Part shown: positions 14,114-22,482 of the stretch, piece after piece
Layout: each line of letters starts with the position of its first letter
How positions within the stretch are numbered: the first letter of the stretch is position 1
Source of the DNA: CBDUQI01 sp965369325
Lineage (GTDB): Bacteria > Pseudomonadota > Gammaproteobacteria > Steroidobacterales > JBCBZW01
Direction: 5' to 3'
NCBI GenBank assembly: GCA_965369325.1
Contig: CBDUQI010000053.1
Location: 1-30,178, forward strand
Length of the DNA stretch: 30,178 nucleotides
The notes under the pieces: generated by a model
Database searches by the model: none
Told to the model about the DNA's origin: nothing
Seen by the model: only the letters and a program-made list of their open reading frames with translations
Position numbers and translations under genes: made by a program

Positions 14114-15991
14114 ATGTATCGTAAAATCCTTGCGGCTATCGCCGTTGGGATCATAGTGGGTCTGTTCGCGTTGCTGGTATACCAGGCGCGGCCTGTTACC
14201 AACAATTTCGCCTTGGACAGAACAGCGCTGACCGAGCGCGTAGTGAGTGCCAACGATTTGTACGTCAATACGGCAAATCGAATCAACTCGGGCGGCGACA
14301 CCGCACCGGTCGAGGACTTACTGGAATTGCTCCCGCGATTTGATCTTGTTGCCACCCGCCTCGCCAGCGATGTTGCGCCTGACGCGAGCACATCTGATGA
14401 CCAGCGTTTGTTGCTCGAGCGGCTGAGCGAGATGAGCACTTTGCTGCGCGACGCACGCACAGCGACTACCGAACTGATAGAACACCGCAGCGTGCTGCAA
14501 GCCACGCTCGACACTATTCGGGTTGAAGGGCCTGAAGTCGTTAAAGGACTACGCGAGGCTGGCACCACGCTGACGGCGCAGCGTACTTTTCTGGTGCTCG
14601 CGGAGATACTCGACTACGCGCAAACTGGCAGTGATGATGCGCGCGGCGCGATAAGTGAAGAAATGGCGTTACTTAGACGCTTTCAGGAAACGGCGGCTGA
14701 GCCGCGCCTTGGGCTCTTGCTCACCTCCATCAATGAGTTGATGCAAGAAAAAGAATCCACCATAGAAGCGACACGACAGTTTGCTTCAGCCGACACGCAA
14801 CAGGCCAGCGATCGATTGCTAAGTGGCCTGGGGCGGATTCCTATAGATCGATCCAAACGGGCTGATCGCGCTTGGCTGATGCTCAGCGTGTATTCCGGTT
14901 TGCTCGCACTGGCGTTATTTTATCTGACGCGCCGCTTTCGCGAGAACTTCGACAACCTTCTCGACAACAACTTTGCCCTCAATCGCCTCAACGCGCGGGT
15001 AGACAACATTGTCGAAGAGCGCACGCGCGGCTTGAACGAGGCGTATCAAAACCTGCGCGCAACGGAAGAAGAACTAAACGAGACAGAAAAAATCGCTTCG
15101 GTCGGCCGTATCGTAGCGGGCATTACCCAGGAGATGAACACCCCCCTCTGGTACCTGCTTAACAACGCGACGCTGATCAGTGAACGCCTGAACAAGCTGG
15201 AGGAGTTTGTTGTCAAGTCGGAAGACACGCTTAACCTCATTGCCGGACAAAACACCGACAAGCAGCGCTTTTTGGCAGGGCTCGCACAGCTGCGGCAAAT
15301 GATGGGTGGCTCCACGCTGCGTGATGACACTCAGGAAGCCCATGAACTTATTCGCGACAGTGTCGCGGGCCTTGAAGAGATTATCGGCTTTGTGCGCGGG
15401 CTGGACACACACGGCAAGGTGGAGGCCGGCACCGCCACCCAAACCAACATTAACCAGCTGCTCGATCATGAGTTGCAAGCCTGCACCGACTTGCAGGACG
15501 ATGACCGGCAGATTGCCATTCACAAGGACTATGGGAAATTACCCAGCGTCTTTTGCGTAGATACGCAGATCGCCACGGTGTTCCGTCACCTCATCAATAA
15601 CGCCGTGCAAGCGATTGAGGGCGGCGGTGAGATCCACATCATCTCGCGCGAAGATGACGAAAAAATCTCGGTCAGCATCGTGGATACCGGCTGCGGTATC
15701 CCGACCGAGTTGCTGACCAAAGTTTGCGAACCGTTCTTCACCACCCGCAAATTGGGGCAAGGCGCAGGGTTAGGATTGGCTGTATCCAAACAGATTATTG
15801 AAGCGCACGGTGGCGAGCTAGTCATCGAGTCCGCCTCGGGCCAGGGCTCGTTAGTCACCATCGAGTTACCGGTGGACGGCGGCATGGCAGGCGCGGTCGA
15901 AGGCTCGCAAGCAGAGACTGCTAGCGAACTCCCTCCCGCCCACGAAGCGCTAACACTGGAGGGAAGCACACCCACCGCGGCGCCGGCTTGA
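14114..15991 (+). CDS. Membrane sensor histidine-kinase-like protein lacking the H-box histidine
   Basis: 625 residues from ATG 14114. TM1 is at about 5-23, an extracytoplasmic helical sensor region at 25-250, TM2 at about 252-272, then a coiled-coil/HisKA-like helix and an HATPase domain (about 440-597). The ATP lid motifs look intact: NNA with Asn496 (N box), DTGCGIP from Asp524 (G1), FFTTRKLGQGAGLGL at 540-555 (F and G2 boxes). The H box, however, reads GRIVAGITQEMNTPL: the phospho-accepting His (family: GxxHExNxPL) is Gln339, codon CAG. The rest of the box, including the following Glu, is kept. So it can probably bind ATP but cannot autophosphorylate in the classical way; it may act as a pseudokinase, an allosteric sensor or a phosphatase. 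First gene of an operon with the double-receiver protein 46 bases downstream. A sequencing error at this codon cannot be excluded. Confidence 0.88.
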   Translation: MYRKILAAIAVGIIVGLFALLVYQARPVTNNFALDRTALTERVVSANDLYVNTANRINSGGDTAPVEDLLELLPRFDLVATRLASDVAPDASTSDDQRLLLERLSEMSTLLRDARTATTELIEHRSVLQATLDTIRVEGPEVVKGLREAGTTLTAQRTFLVLAEILDYAQTGSDDARGAISEEMALLRRFQETAAEPRLGLLLTSINELMQEKESTIEATRQFASADTQQASDRLLSGLGRIPIDRSKRADRAWLMLSVYSGLLALALFYLTRRFRENFDNLLDNNFALNRLNARVDNIVEERTRGLNEAYQNLRATEEELNETEKIASVGRIVAGITQEMNTPLWYLLNNATLISERLNKLEEFVVKSEDTLNLIAGQNTDKQRFLAGLAQLRQMMGGSTLRDDTQEAHELIRDSVAGLEEIIGFVRGLDTHGKVEAGTATQTNINQLLDHELQACTDLQDDDRQIAIHKDYGKLPSVFCVDTQIATVFRHLINNAVQAIEGGGEIHIISREDDEKISVSIVDTGCGIPTELLTKVCEPFFTTRKLGQGAGLGLAVSKQIIEAHGGELVIESASGQGSLVTIELPVDGGMAGAVEGSQAETASELPPAHEALTLEGSTPTAAPA

Positions 15992-16037
15992 TATTTGTTC
16001 CGGGGGAGCTGCAGGGCTTCGTGCAAAAAGGCACACA

Positions 16038-18617
16038 ATGACTACACAAGTACCTACTGAAAAGACAACCTTGCTGTTCGTGGATGCCGAGAAACGCGTT
16101 CTGAACTCCATGCGCGTAATGTTCCGACGACACTACAATCTATTCCTAGCCGGCAACGTGCACGATGCACTGAAGGTGATTAACGAGCAGAGCGTCGATG
16201 TCGTCATCGCGGACGACCGAATGCCCGATGCTACCGGCATGGAAGTTCTCAACTGGGCGCACGTGCGCGCGCCGCACAGCGTACGTATTCTGCTCACCGA
16301 CCCGGCTAATCGCAGCGTAAGCGAAGCGGCGATTAAACGTGCACAGTTGTTCCGACTACTGTCCAAACCCTGCCACCCAGATCAGCTGAGGCTAACCATA
16401 GAGCAGGCCTCCCGGATCGCCAAACTCGGGCGCCTGCAGCGAGTCACGGGTGACTCCGCCTCAGCGGCCGTCGGCGGCGATGCAAGCGCCGATGCTCCCC
16501 GTGTGGTGCCCGCGTTCAACAGTCACCAAGCTGCCAAGCCATCGGCGCCCACCGGATCGGCACCAACCACCGATGCCCCGCCCGTCAATGACAGCGTGAA
16601 TAATGTAGGTCTGAATGGCCATCAGGCGGAGGACAAAGTGCAGCCACCGCAGGCCAACGGCGCCCCCCCCCGCGAAGCCCCCGTCCTGACTCGAAGCCTG
16701 TCGGGCACTTACTCAACGCTGTCGGGCAGCTACCGGACGTTTCAAAACCCGAACAGCACGGCGGTAAACAAACCAGAGAAAGACGGCGCGGTTACATCAC
16801 CGCCCGCGGAGAAAACCGCAAATCGTAAGTCACGGATTCGCACCATTCTGGGCGGTGGACACCAGGCCCAGGTGGCGCAGCCCGCTGGCCCGAAAGAGAG
16901 CGAGGACGCGTTGCTAAGCTCGCCCCTGCCACCGTCACCGTTGACGCCAGCACCGACATCGACATCCGATACGGACCAAGCGATCGTCGGCGACAGTGCC
17001 GCAGCAGACGCCCCCACCGAGCAATTGTCCAACCCGGGGGGTGAGTCGGCACAGCAGCAGCTCTCGTGCCCGCCTGGCGAACTCGACTCCTCCACCACCG
17101 AGCGGGTTGAACCGGATGCCAGCAGTAACCCGACCGAATCCAGCGCGCCGATTGAGCCGCCCCCGCGCTCCGGCCCGCCGGCGCGTAGCCTTCTGGACAT
17201 GCCCAGTAACGAAGACAACGGCACCATCAGCCCGATTGATACGCCTGACAAACTGGGTGATACCCAGCGCTTGGCACACACGCTGGCGGTGGAGCTGACC
17301 AACGAGCTGGATGATGATCTGTCAGACGAACTGGCGGCGGAGGTAAACGAAGAGGCGGCTCGGTTGATGGATCAGCAACCGGAGAATCGCAGTGCTCGCT
17401 CGATCAGTGCTCGCTCGATCCCGAACAAGTCGTCCAAGTCCAGAGCACATAGCAGCCCGCAGATGACCGAGCGACTGGCCTCGCGCCTGAGCAAAGCCGC
17501 CGACCGCGCATCGCCCACCACATCGCCCACGCCACTGCGACCGCGATTGTCCGGCGCGGCCAAAATCGCCGCCATCGTCGCTGCGGCCACCCAACGCAAT
17601 GAGGCGTTGACGGACGAGGACACGGCAAAGGACACCAGCGACACTGATGCGACAGCGGCGAGTGGCGATAGCGAGGCATCGGCATCACCTCAGATCCCGG
17701 CAACGCCTGCGAAGAAAAAGGACGTACCAGACGCGCCGCCCGTACTCAGCCAAGCGGTATCACGCGAAACGGCACTTGCCGGTCTTGCGGCAGCCACAAG
17801 TACGACCGACAGCACATTCGGTGAAACGAACACGGGCACAACTCCCGCACTGCCCATCCCCGAAGCTGCCCCCGTGAATAACCGCCGCTCGCACCCAGCG
17901 CGGCGTGCTGGCGATGCGAGCGCACAAACCGAGCCAAACGCAGCCACACCGAACACTACGCCTGAGCCCACGGTTGAAGCAGACGCACCTCAGAGCGTGG
18001 CACCGGATGCGCCGCCCGAGTCCACCATTGCGCCGGAAGCGCCCGCCGCCGGGGCGGCCGATTCTGCAGCGTCAGCAGACACAGAGGTGCTCGAGCCGGT
18101 CGACATTCTGGTGTTGACCACCGATGAGATTTTTGTCGAGGAGATCCGTGAAGGACTTGGAGACGGGCTCAACATCCACACATCCAACAGCGTCGCTGGC
18201 TGCATCGATCTGGTGTGCGCAACCGGAAGTGCGCTGCTACTGACCGATTTCTCCAGCAAAGCAGCAGTGCTCACTCGAATTGTGAATGGTTTGCGCGGGT
18301 TTGTACCTGAACTGGCTGCCATTGTGGTGGGTGACGCGCTTAACGATCAGGAACGGGCCCACCTGGAGAGTTCCGGCCTAGTGGCAGCCTACCTGGAGAA
18401 ACCGCTATCAGTCGCCGAATGTCGCGGCGCGATTGAGCGGGCGATTATCGTGCATGACACCCGAGGCCAGGATATCGCCGCACAAGCAGAGGCGATTATT
18501 CAAGGTACCTCCGGTGCACGCGAGACCGAAGAGGATCATGCCCGCGGTGTTCCCACACTCAGTGACCGCCTGCGCCAGGTCACTCGCCGCTGGAACCGTC
18601 CGCCGGTTCAGCACTAA
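16038..18617 (+). CDS. Double receiver-domain protein with very long disordered linker
   Basis: 859 residues. An N-terminal CheY-like receiver spans 10-125: phospho-acceptor Asp59 in VVIADDRMPDATG, Thr87 (LLT) and Lys110 (LLSKP) are present; the first acidic pair reads Asp16-Ala17 rather than Asp-Asp. Residues about 130-685 are low-complexity, rich in Ala, Pro, Ser, Thr and Asp, with no predicted fold. The C-terminus, about 688-805, is a second receiver-like domain: DILVLTTDE, Asp737 in LLLTDF, Lys788 in YLEKPLS. No DNA-binding, GGDEF or HD-GYP output is present. Such a protein could tether or scaffold other components. Weak AAGG about 7 bases before the ATG. The linker contains a perfect 15-base tandem duplication (17391-17420) and a run of nine C (16663-16671). 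It lies between the kinase-like and TonB-like genes in one operon. Confidence 0.85.
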   Translation: MTTQVPTEKTTLLFVDAEKRVLNSMRVMFRRHYNLFLAGNVHDALKVINEQSVDVVIADDRMPDATGMEVLNWAHVRAPHSVRILLTDPANRSVSEAAIKRAQLFRLLSKPCHPDQLRLTIEQASRIAKLGRLQRVTGDSASAAVGGDASADAPRVVPAFNSHQAAKPSAPTGSAPTTDAPPVNDSVNNVGLNGHQAEDKVQPPQANGAPPREAPVLTRSLSGTYSTLSGSYRTFQNPNSTAVNKPEKDGAVTSPPAEKTANRKSRIRTILGGGHQAQVAQPAGPKESEDALLSSPLPPSPLTPAPTSTSDTDQAIVGDSAAADAPTEQLSNPGGESAQQQLSCPPGELDSSTTERVEPDASSNPTESSAPIEPPPRSGPPARSLLDMPSNEDNGTISPIDTPDKLGDTQRLAHTLAVELTNELDDDLSDELAAEVNEEAARLMDQQPENRSARSISARSIPNKSSKSRAHSSPQMTERLASRLSKAADRASPTTSPTPLRPRLSGAAKIAAIVAAATQRNEALTDEDTAKDTSDTDATAASGDSEASASPQIPATPAKKKDVPDAPPVLSQAVSRETALAGLAAATSTTDSTFGETNTGTTPALPIPEAAPVNNRRSHPARRAGDASAQTEPNAATPNTTPEPTVEADAPQSVAPDAPPESTIAPEAPAAGAADSAASADTEVLEPVDILVLTTDEIFVEEIREGLGDGLNIHTSNSVAGCIDLVCATGSALLLTDFSSKAAVLTRIVNGLRGFVPELAAIVVGDALNDQERAHLESSGLVAAYLEKPLSVAECRGAIERAIIVHDTRGQDIAAQAEAIIQGTSGARETEEDHARGVPTLSDRLRQVTRRWNRPPVQH
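16663..16671 (+). repeat. Run of nine C in the coding linker
   Basis: Nine consecutive C within codons GGC GCC CCC CCC CGC, near residue 209 of the double-receiver protein. Slippage here would cut off everything behind the first receiver, including the second receiver. It may be a phase-variable tract or just GC-rich low complexity. Confidence 0.5.
17391..17420 (+). repeat. Perfect 15-base tandem duplication
   Basis: AGTGCTCGCTCGATC twice in a row, encoding SARSI-SARSI in the disordered linker. In frame and identical, therefore recent. It shows the linker length is evolving. Confidence 0.8.
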
Positions 18618-18649
18618 CGCCCTCTCCTGACTTAGGCAGCGACTATACG

Positions 18650-20068
18650 ATGAGCACGGCCAATCCCACGATGCAGAACCCGTTTCGCGCGGCGTTGTCT
18701 TTTCTTAATTCCGTCCACCCGACCGACCTGCTGGTGCAGATTTCCATTATGGTGCTGGTGGGCACGATCGCAGCCTGGATGCTATCTGGCGCACTTGGTG
18801 CGTTCGACAGCACCGCCACCGAGCACGTGCTGGTGGGCACGCAGACGGGCTCGGTCAACCGTTTTTCCAACAACGACAACGATCTCACCGCGAGCGACGG
18901 ACTGGTGGACAAAGCTGAGTTGGCATTCGCTGCCGAGCAGTTCACTTCGCCGGAAGGACAATCTGCGTTGGACTACATTGATCAGTCGATGGCGCTGGTG
19001 CCTGAGAATCCACGCGCCCGCGCAATGCTGGACCGGGTGCTCAGCCATCTGACCGAGCGAGCGCTGGATGCGATTGAGCAACAGCAGTTCGCCGAGGCGG
19101 TCGACATCATTGCACCTGCCAGGGAGCGCAATCCTGAGCACCTGCAGCTAAAGTTGATTGACCGACAGCTTGGGGCCGAGAAACAACGTCTGATCGACCT
19201 GGCCTTACGCAGCGCGCGTAGCGGGGACTTTGACGAGGCCAACACGCTAGTCGCCGCCGTCGCTGCCGCCTCCGGCGAGGGCGACCCGATCGTTGCCGAG
19301 GCCACTACCAGCATCGGGCAAATACGCCAGCAGCGCCAGCGCCAGGCGGCGGCGGCCGCCGCCGCAGCTGAAACCGCAAGCGATGACACGGGCGACGACG
19401 CTGCGAGCGAACAGGTCGCTGACGGTGACGCCGACGCAACGGCCGAGGACATCGACCCGGCCGATCAGGCCAAGCAGGTGGAAGATCTGGTACGCATGGC
19501 CCGCCTGGCTATGGCCGATGAACGACTGGTAACTCCAGAGCAGGAAAACGCCCTGCGCTATATCTCTGACCTTCGGGAGGCTGCCCCCTCGGTGCCGGCT
19601 GTCGTAGAGGTGACTGATGAGCTCGTCGCACGCTTGGTCGCCCGTGCCCGCGATGAGATCGGCGCAGGCCAATTCGAGTCAGCGGACCTGTGGATCGGTG
19701 AAGCACGCAGTTTGGATGATTCCTCACGGCTGGTACGTAACGCGCAGCAAGCGCTGGACACCGCCGAGGTCACGCGTGAATCCGAGCGCATCCTGGCACT
19801 TAGCGATCTAGACTTTGCCGAGTATGTGCCGCCAGAGTATCCCGCTCGCGCCCGCCAACGCCAACTGGAGGGGTGGGTGGACGTAGAGTTCCTGGTCGAT
19901 CCAACCGGCAATATTACGGACGTGGAGATCCTGGATGCGCAGCGGCTGCAGTACTTTCGTGACGCCGCCGTTCAGGCCATTCGCTCATGGCAGGTCAATC
20001 CCAAGACCGTTCGTGGACGCACCATCTCCCAACGGGTGAGAACACGCATCGAGTTCCGCATCGAATAA
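18650..20068 (+). CDS. TonB C-terminal-domain protein with helical-repeat body
   Basis: 472 residues. Cytoplasmic N-tail, one membrane segment at about 28-49, a helical region resembling TPR-like repeats at about 86-225, an Ala-run and acidic linker at 231-275 (AAAAAAAA, then DD-rich), more helices at 276-385, and a TonB C-terminal domain at 394-472: 'YPARARQRQLEGWVDVEF', DPTGNITDVEIL, FRDAAVQAIRSWQV. TonB proteins couple the inner-membrane proton-motive force (via ExbB/ExbD) to outer-membrane receptors. Here the usual Pro-Glu/Pro-Lys-rich spacer is replaced by helical repeats, the SHLS-type motif for ExbB contact is not obvious in the membrane helix, and no exbBD is nearby. It may instead link inner-membrane signalling to the outer envelope. 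Third gene of the operon, 32 bases behind the double-receiver gene. Confidence 0.85.
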   Translation: MSTANPTMQNPFRAALSFLNSVHPTDLLVQISIMVLVGTIAAWMLSGALGAFDSTATEHVLVGTQTGSVNRFSNNDNDLTASDGLVDKAELAFAAEQFTSPEGQSALDYIDQSMALVPENPRARAMLDRVLSHLTERALDAIEQQQFAEAVDIIAPARERNPEHLQLKLIDRQLGAEKQRLIDLALRSARSGDFDEANTLVAAVAAASGEGDPIVAEATTSIGQIRQQRQRQAAAAAAAAETASDDTGDDAASEQVADGDADATAEDIDPADQAKQVEDLVRMARLAMADERLVTPEQENALRYISDLREAAPSVPAVVEVTDELVARLVARARDEIGAGQFESADLWIGEARSLDDSSRLVRNAQQALDTAEVTRESERILALSDLDFAEYVPPEYPARARQRQLEGWVDVEFLVDPTGNITDVEILDAQRLQYFRDAAVQAIRSWQVNPKTVRGRTISQRVRTRIEFRIE

Positions 20069-20151
20069 GCCGGCCTAGCAACCGAACCGTCACTCAATCC
20101 GGAACTGCGTCGGTTCCCTCGCCGCCAGCGGTGTGGGACTATGGCTATGCA

Positions 20152-20925
20152 ATGCGCCTTCTGTTGTACAACATTCGATATGCAGCCGGCTCCGGCCCTG
20201 CCTTCAATCTCCCGGTACCCGGGGCTGGATACCTGCGCAGCAACAAGAAAAACCTCGAACGCATTACAGAATTTATCCGCAACGCCGACCCGGACATCGT
20301 AGGCCTGGTAGAGGTGGACACCGGATCTATTCGCAGCGGACGGGTGAATCAGGCCGAGATCATCGGCGAGGCACTGGGCCACTACTCCGTACATCAGTGC
20401 AAGTACGGAGAGCATTCCTTACAAAGCCGCTTGCCCATTGTACGCAAGCAGGGCAACGCCTTCCTGGCCGCGCCCCGCGTGCATGGGGAGCGCTTCCACT
20501 ACTTTGATACCGGTATCAAGCGCCTGATTATTGAGCTTGAACTGGAGAACCTGGCGGTTTTTTTGGTGCATTTATCGCTTAAGTACCGCCACCGCCACTA
20601 CCAGCTTCGCCACCTGCACGAGTTGATCAGCGCGTGCAACAAGCCTGTGATCGTGGCCGGCGACTTCAACACCTTCTGGGGTGAGCACGAGATGTATCTG
20701 TTCATGCAGGCGGCAGGCCTGAAGAGCGCCAACGTCCGCAACTTGCCCTCGTACCCCAGTCGCTCACCACGCAAGCAACTGGATTTCGTGCTGCACAGTG
20801 GCGGCATCGAGATCAGTCATTTTGATCTACCGAACGTAAATTTCTCAGATCATCTGCCCATCGTGTGCGACTTTGTAATTACTCCCCCCACACAATCCGC
20901 GCACCGCGACGTCCTCACCCAGTAG
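20152..20925 (+). CDS. Endonuclease/exonuclease/phosphatase-family protein
   Basis: 257 residues from ATG 20152, which begins directly with MRLLLYNIRY; the longer open frame from 19987 overlaps the TonB-like gene and its extra 55 residues are not conserved-looking, so it is rejected as start. EEP-fold catalytic positions are present: Asn7 (YNIR), Glu54 (GLVEVD, metal ligand), His140 (VHLSLK), Asp171 and Asn173 (AGDFNTFWGE), Asp211 (LDFVL), Asp233-His234 (SDHLPI). Such enzymes hydrolyse phosphodiesters (DNA, phospholipid head groups or inositol phosphates); the substrate cannot be read. No signal peptide, so cytoplasmic. 83 bases downstream of the TonB-like gene, same strand, possibly co-transcribed. 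Confidence 0.88.
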   Translation: MRLLLYNIRYAAGSGPAFNLPVPGAGYLRSNKKNLERITEFIRNADPDIVGLVEVDTGSIRSGRVNQAEIIGEALGHYSVHQCKYGEHSLQSRLPIVRKQGNAFLAAPRVHGERFHYFDTGIKRLIIELELENLAVFLVHLSLKYRHRHYQLRHLHELISACNKPVIVAGDFNTFWGEHEMYLFMQAAGLKSANVRNLPSYPSRSPRKQLDFVLHSGGIEISHFDLPNVNFSDHLPIVCDFVITPPTQSAHRDVLTQ

Positions 20926-21168
20926 GCTCGTACTCGCGCACTATTTTGCGCATCGCGGTCCCCGCCAAGCCCTCCTGCGCCTGAGTGTCAGCCAGCGACT
21001 GAAAATAATCGTGTCAGCCGTGCTGATCCGTACCCCATACCAAGCAGAGCGCACCGCGAAACGGCGTACAATATACTGTGTAACCTGGCGTTGCCGCGTG
21101 ACATCCTCGTGTATTGTTCCTGCCAGCGGGCCGCGTGAACGTGGCTGGGCGCGTTTAGGAGATTTACC

Positions 21169-22467
21169 ATGACCTCTCAACTTGGCCGACCGGTTTACTT
21201 TGTGGACGGGTCGCGCACACCCTTCCTGAAGGCCCCAGGCAAACCGGGCGCATTCAGTGCCTCCGATCTGGCCGTATCTACCGGGCGGGCCCTGCTCGCC
21301 CGTCAACGCTTCGGCCCGCAGGAACTGGATCAGGTGGTGATCGGATGTGCCATGCCATCGGTTGATGAGGCCAACATCGGGCGAATTATCGCGCTAAGGT
21401 TGAACTGCGGTGATCACGTGCCCGGTTGGACCGTGATGCGTAACTGCGCCTCAGCGATGCAGGCCCTGGACTCGGCTGCAAAAGATATCGCGCTGGGCCG
21501 CTGCGACCTGGTGCTGGCTGGGGGCACCGAGGCGATGAGCCGCGCGCCTATCCTGTACAACGACCACATGGTGAACTTTCTAGCCGCGCTCAACCGTGCC
21601 AAAACACCCGTGCAGAAACTCAAGGCCCTCACCACCCTGCGTCCAGGGCACTTCTCACCGGTGATTGGGCTCATCCGCGGGCTAACCGATCCGATCGTCG
21701 AATTGAACATGGGCCAGACCTGCGAAGTCATTTCGCATCACTTTGGCATTACCCGCGCGCAGATGGATGAGTACGCAGTGCGCAGCCACCTGGCCCTGGC
21801 CAGCGCCATCGACGAGGGCCGGATGAGCGAGGTGACGGCTCTGTACGACGCACGCGGCAATACCTATGAAGTGGACGATGGGCTGCGACGGAACAGTTCA
21901 ACCGAGCGGCTGGCCAAGCTCAAACCGGTGTTCGATCGCAAGGTGGGCCATGTGACGGCGGGCAACAGCTCGCAGATTACCGACGGGTCGGCGCTGCTTT
22001 TGCTGGCTAGCGAAGAGGCGGTACAAAAGTACGACCTACCGGTGCTCGGCAAGCTGGTGGATGTGTCCTGGGCAGCGCTGGATCCCGCACAGATGGGCTT
22101 AGGCCCGGTACACGCCAGCACACCAATATTGCGCCGTCAGCAACTGGGGCTGCACGATATCGACAACTGGGAGATTAACGAGGCCTTTGCCGGTCAGGTC
22201 CTCAGTTGTCTCGAAGCCTGGGACGATGAGGAGTACTGCCAACAGCAATTAGGCCTAGACGGTAAGCTTGGGCAACTCGCACTGGATCGGGTAAATGTGG
22301 ACGGTGGCGCCATTGCGCTGGGCCATCCGGTCGGGGCCAGCGGCGCACGCATCGTCCTGCATGCACTCAAAACGCTTGAACGGCGCGGCGGCGGGCGGGC
22401 CATTGCCACTCTGTGCATCGGCGGTGGCCAAGGTGGCGCCTTCCTGCTCGAACGCCCCCATCACTAG
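21169..22467 (+). CDS. fadI: 3-ketoacyl-CoA thiolase / acetyl-CoA acyltransferase (FadI type)
   Basis: 432 residues. It cleaves 3-ketoacyl-CoA with CoA to acetyl-CoA and a shortened acyl-CoA, the last step of beta-oxidation. Thiolase landmarks: nucleophile Cys93 in RNCASAMQAL, 'LAGGTEAMSRAP', NEAFAGQVL, His386 in GHPVGASGAR, and Cys416 in TLCIGGGQGG. The length and the insert after the GGTEAMS motif fit FadI better than FadA. AGGAG at 21157-21161 lies 7 bases before the ATG. A TATACT at 21073-21078 is the best -10 candidate in the 243-base upstream gap, without a good -35. It is followed after 15 bases by fadJ, the usual order for the fadIJ operon. Confidence 0.93.
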   Translation: MTSQLGRPVYFVDGSRTPFLKAPGKPGAFSASDLAVSTGRALLARQRFGPQELDQVVIGCAMPSVDEANIGRIIALRLNCGDHVPGWTVMRNCASAMQALDSAAKDIALGRCDLVLAGGTEAMSRAPILYNDHMVNFLAALNRAKTPVQKLKALTTLRPGHFSPVIGLIRGLTDPIVELNMGQTCEVISHHFGITRAQMDEYAVRSHLALASAIDEGRMSEVTALYDARGNTYEVDDGLRRNSSTERLAKLKPVFDRKVGHVTAGNSSQITDGSALLLLASEEAVQKYDLPVLGKLVDVSWAALDPAQMGLGPVHASTPILRRQQLGLHDIDNWEINEAFAGQVLSCLEAWDDEEYCQQQLGLDGKLGQLALDRVNVDGGAIALGHPVGASGARIVLHALKTLERRGGGRAIATLCIGGGQGGAFLLERPHH

Positions 22468-22482
22468 CAGTTTGGAACGAAT

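Noticed and set aside
19987..20151. 55-residue N-terminal extension of the EEP-family protein
   Set aside because: It overlaps the end of the TonB-like gene and lacks a fold; MRLLLYNIR at 20152 is the normal family start.
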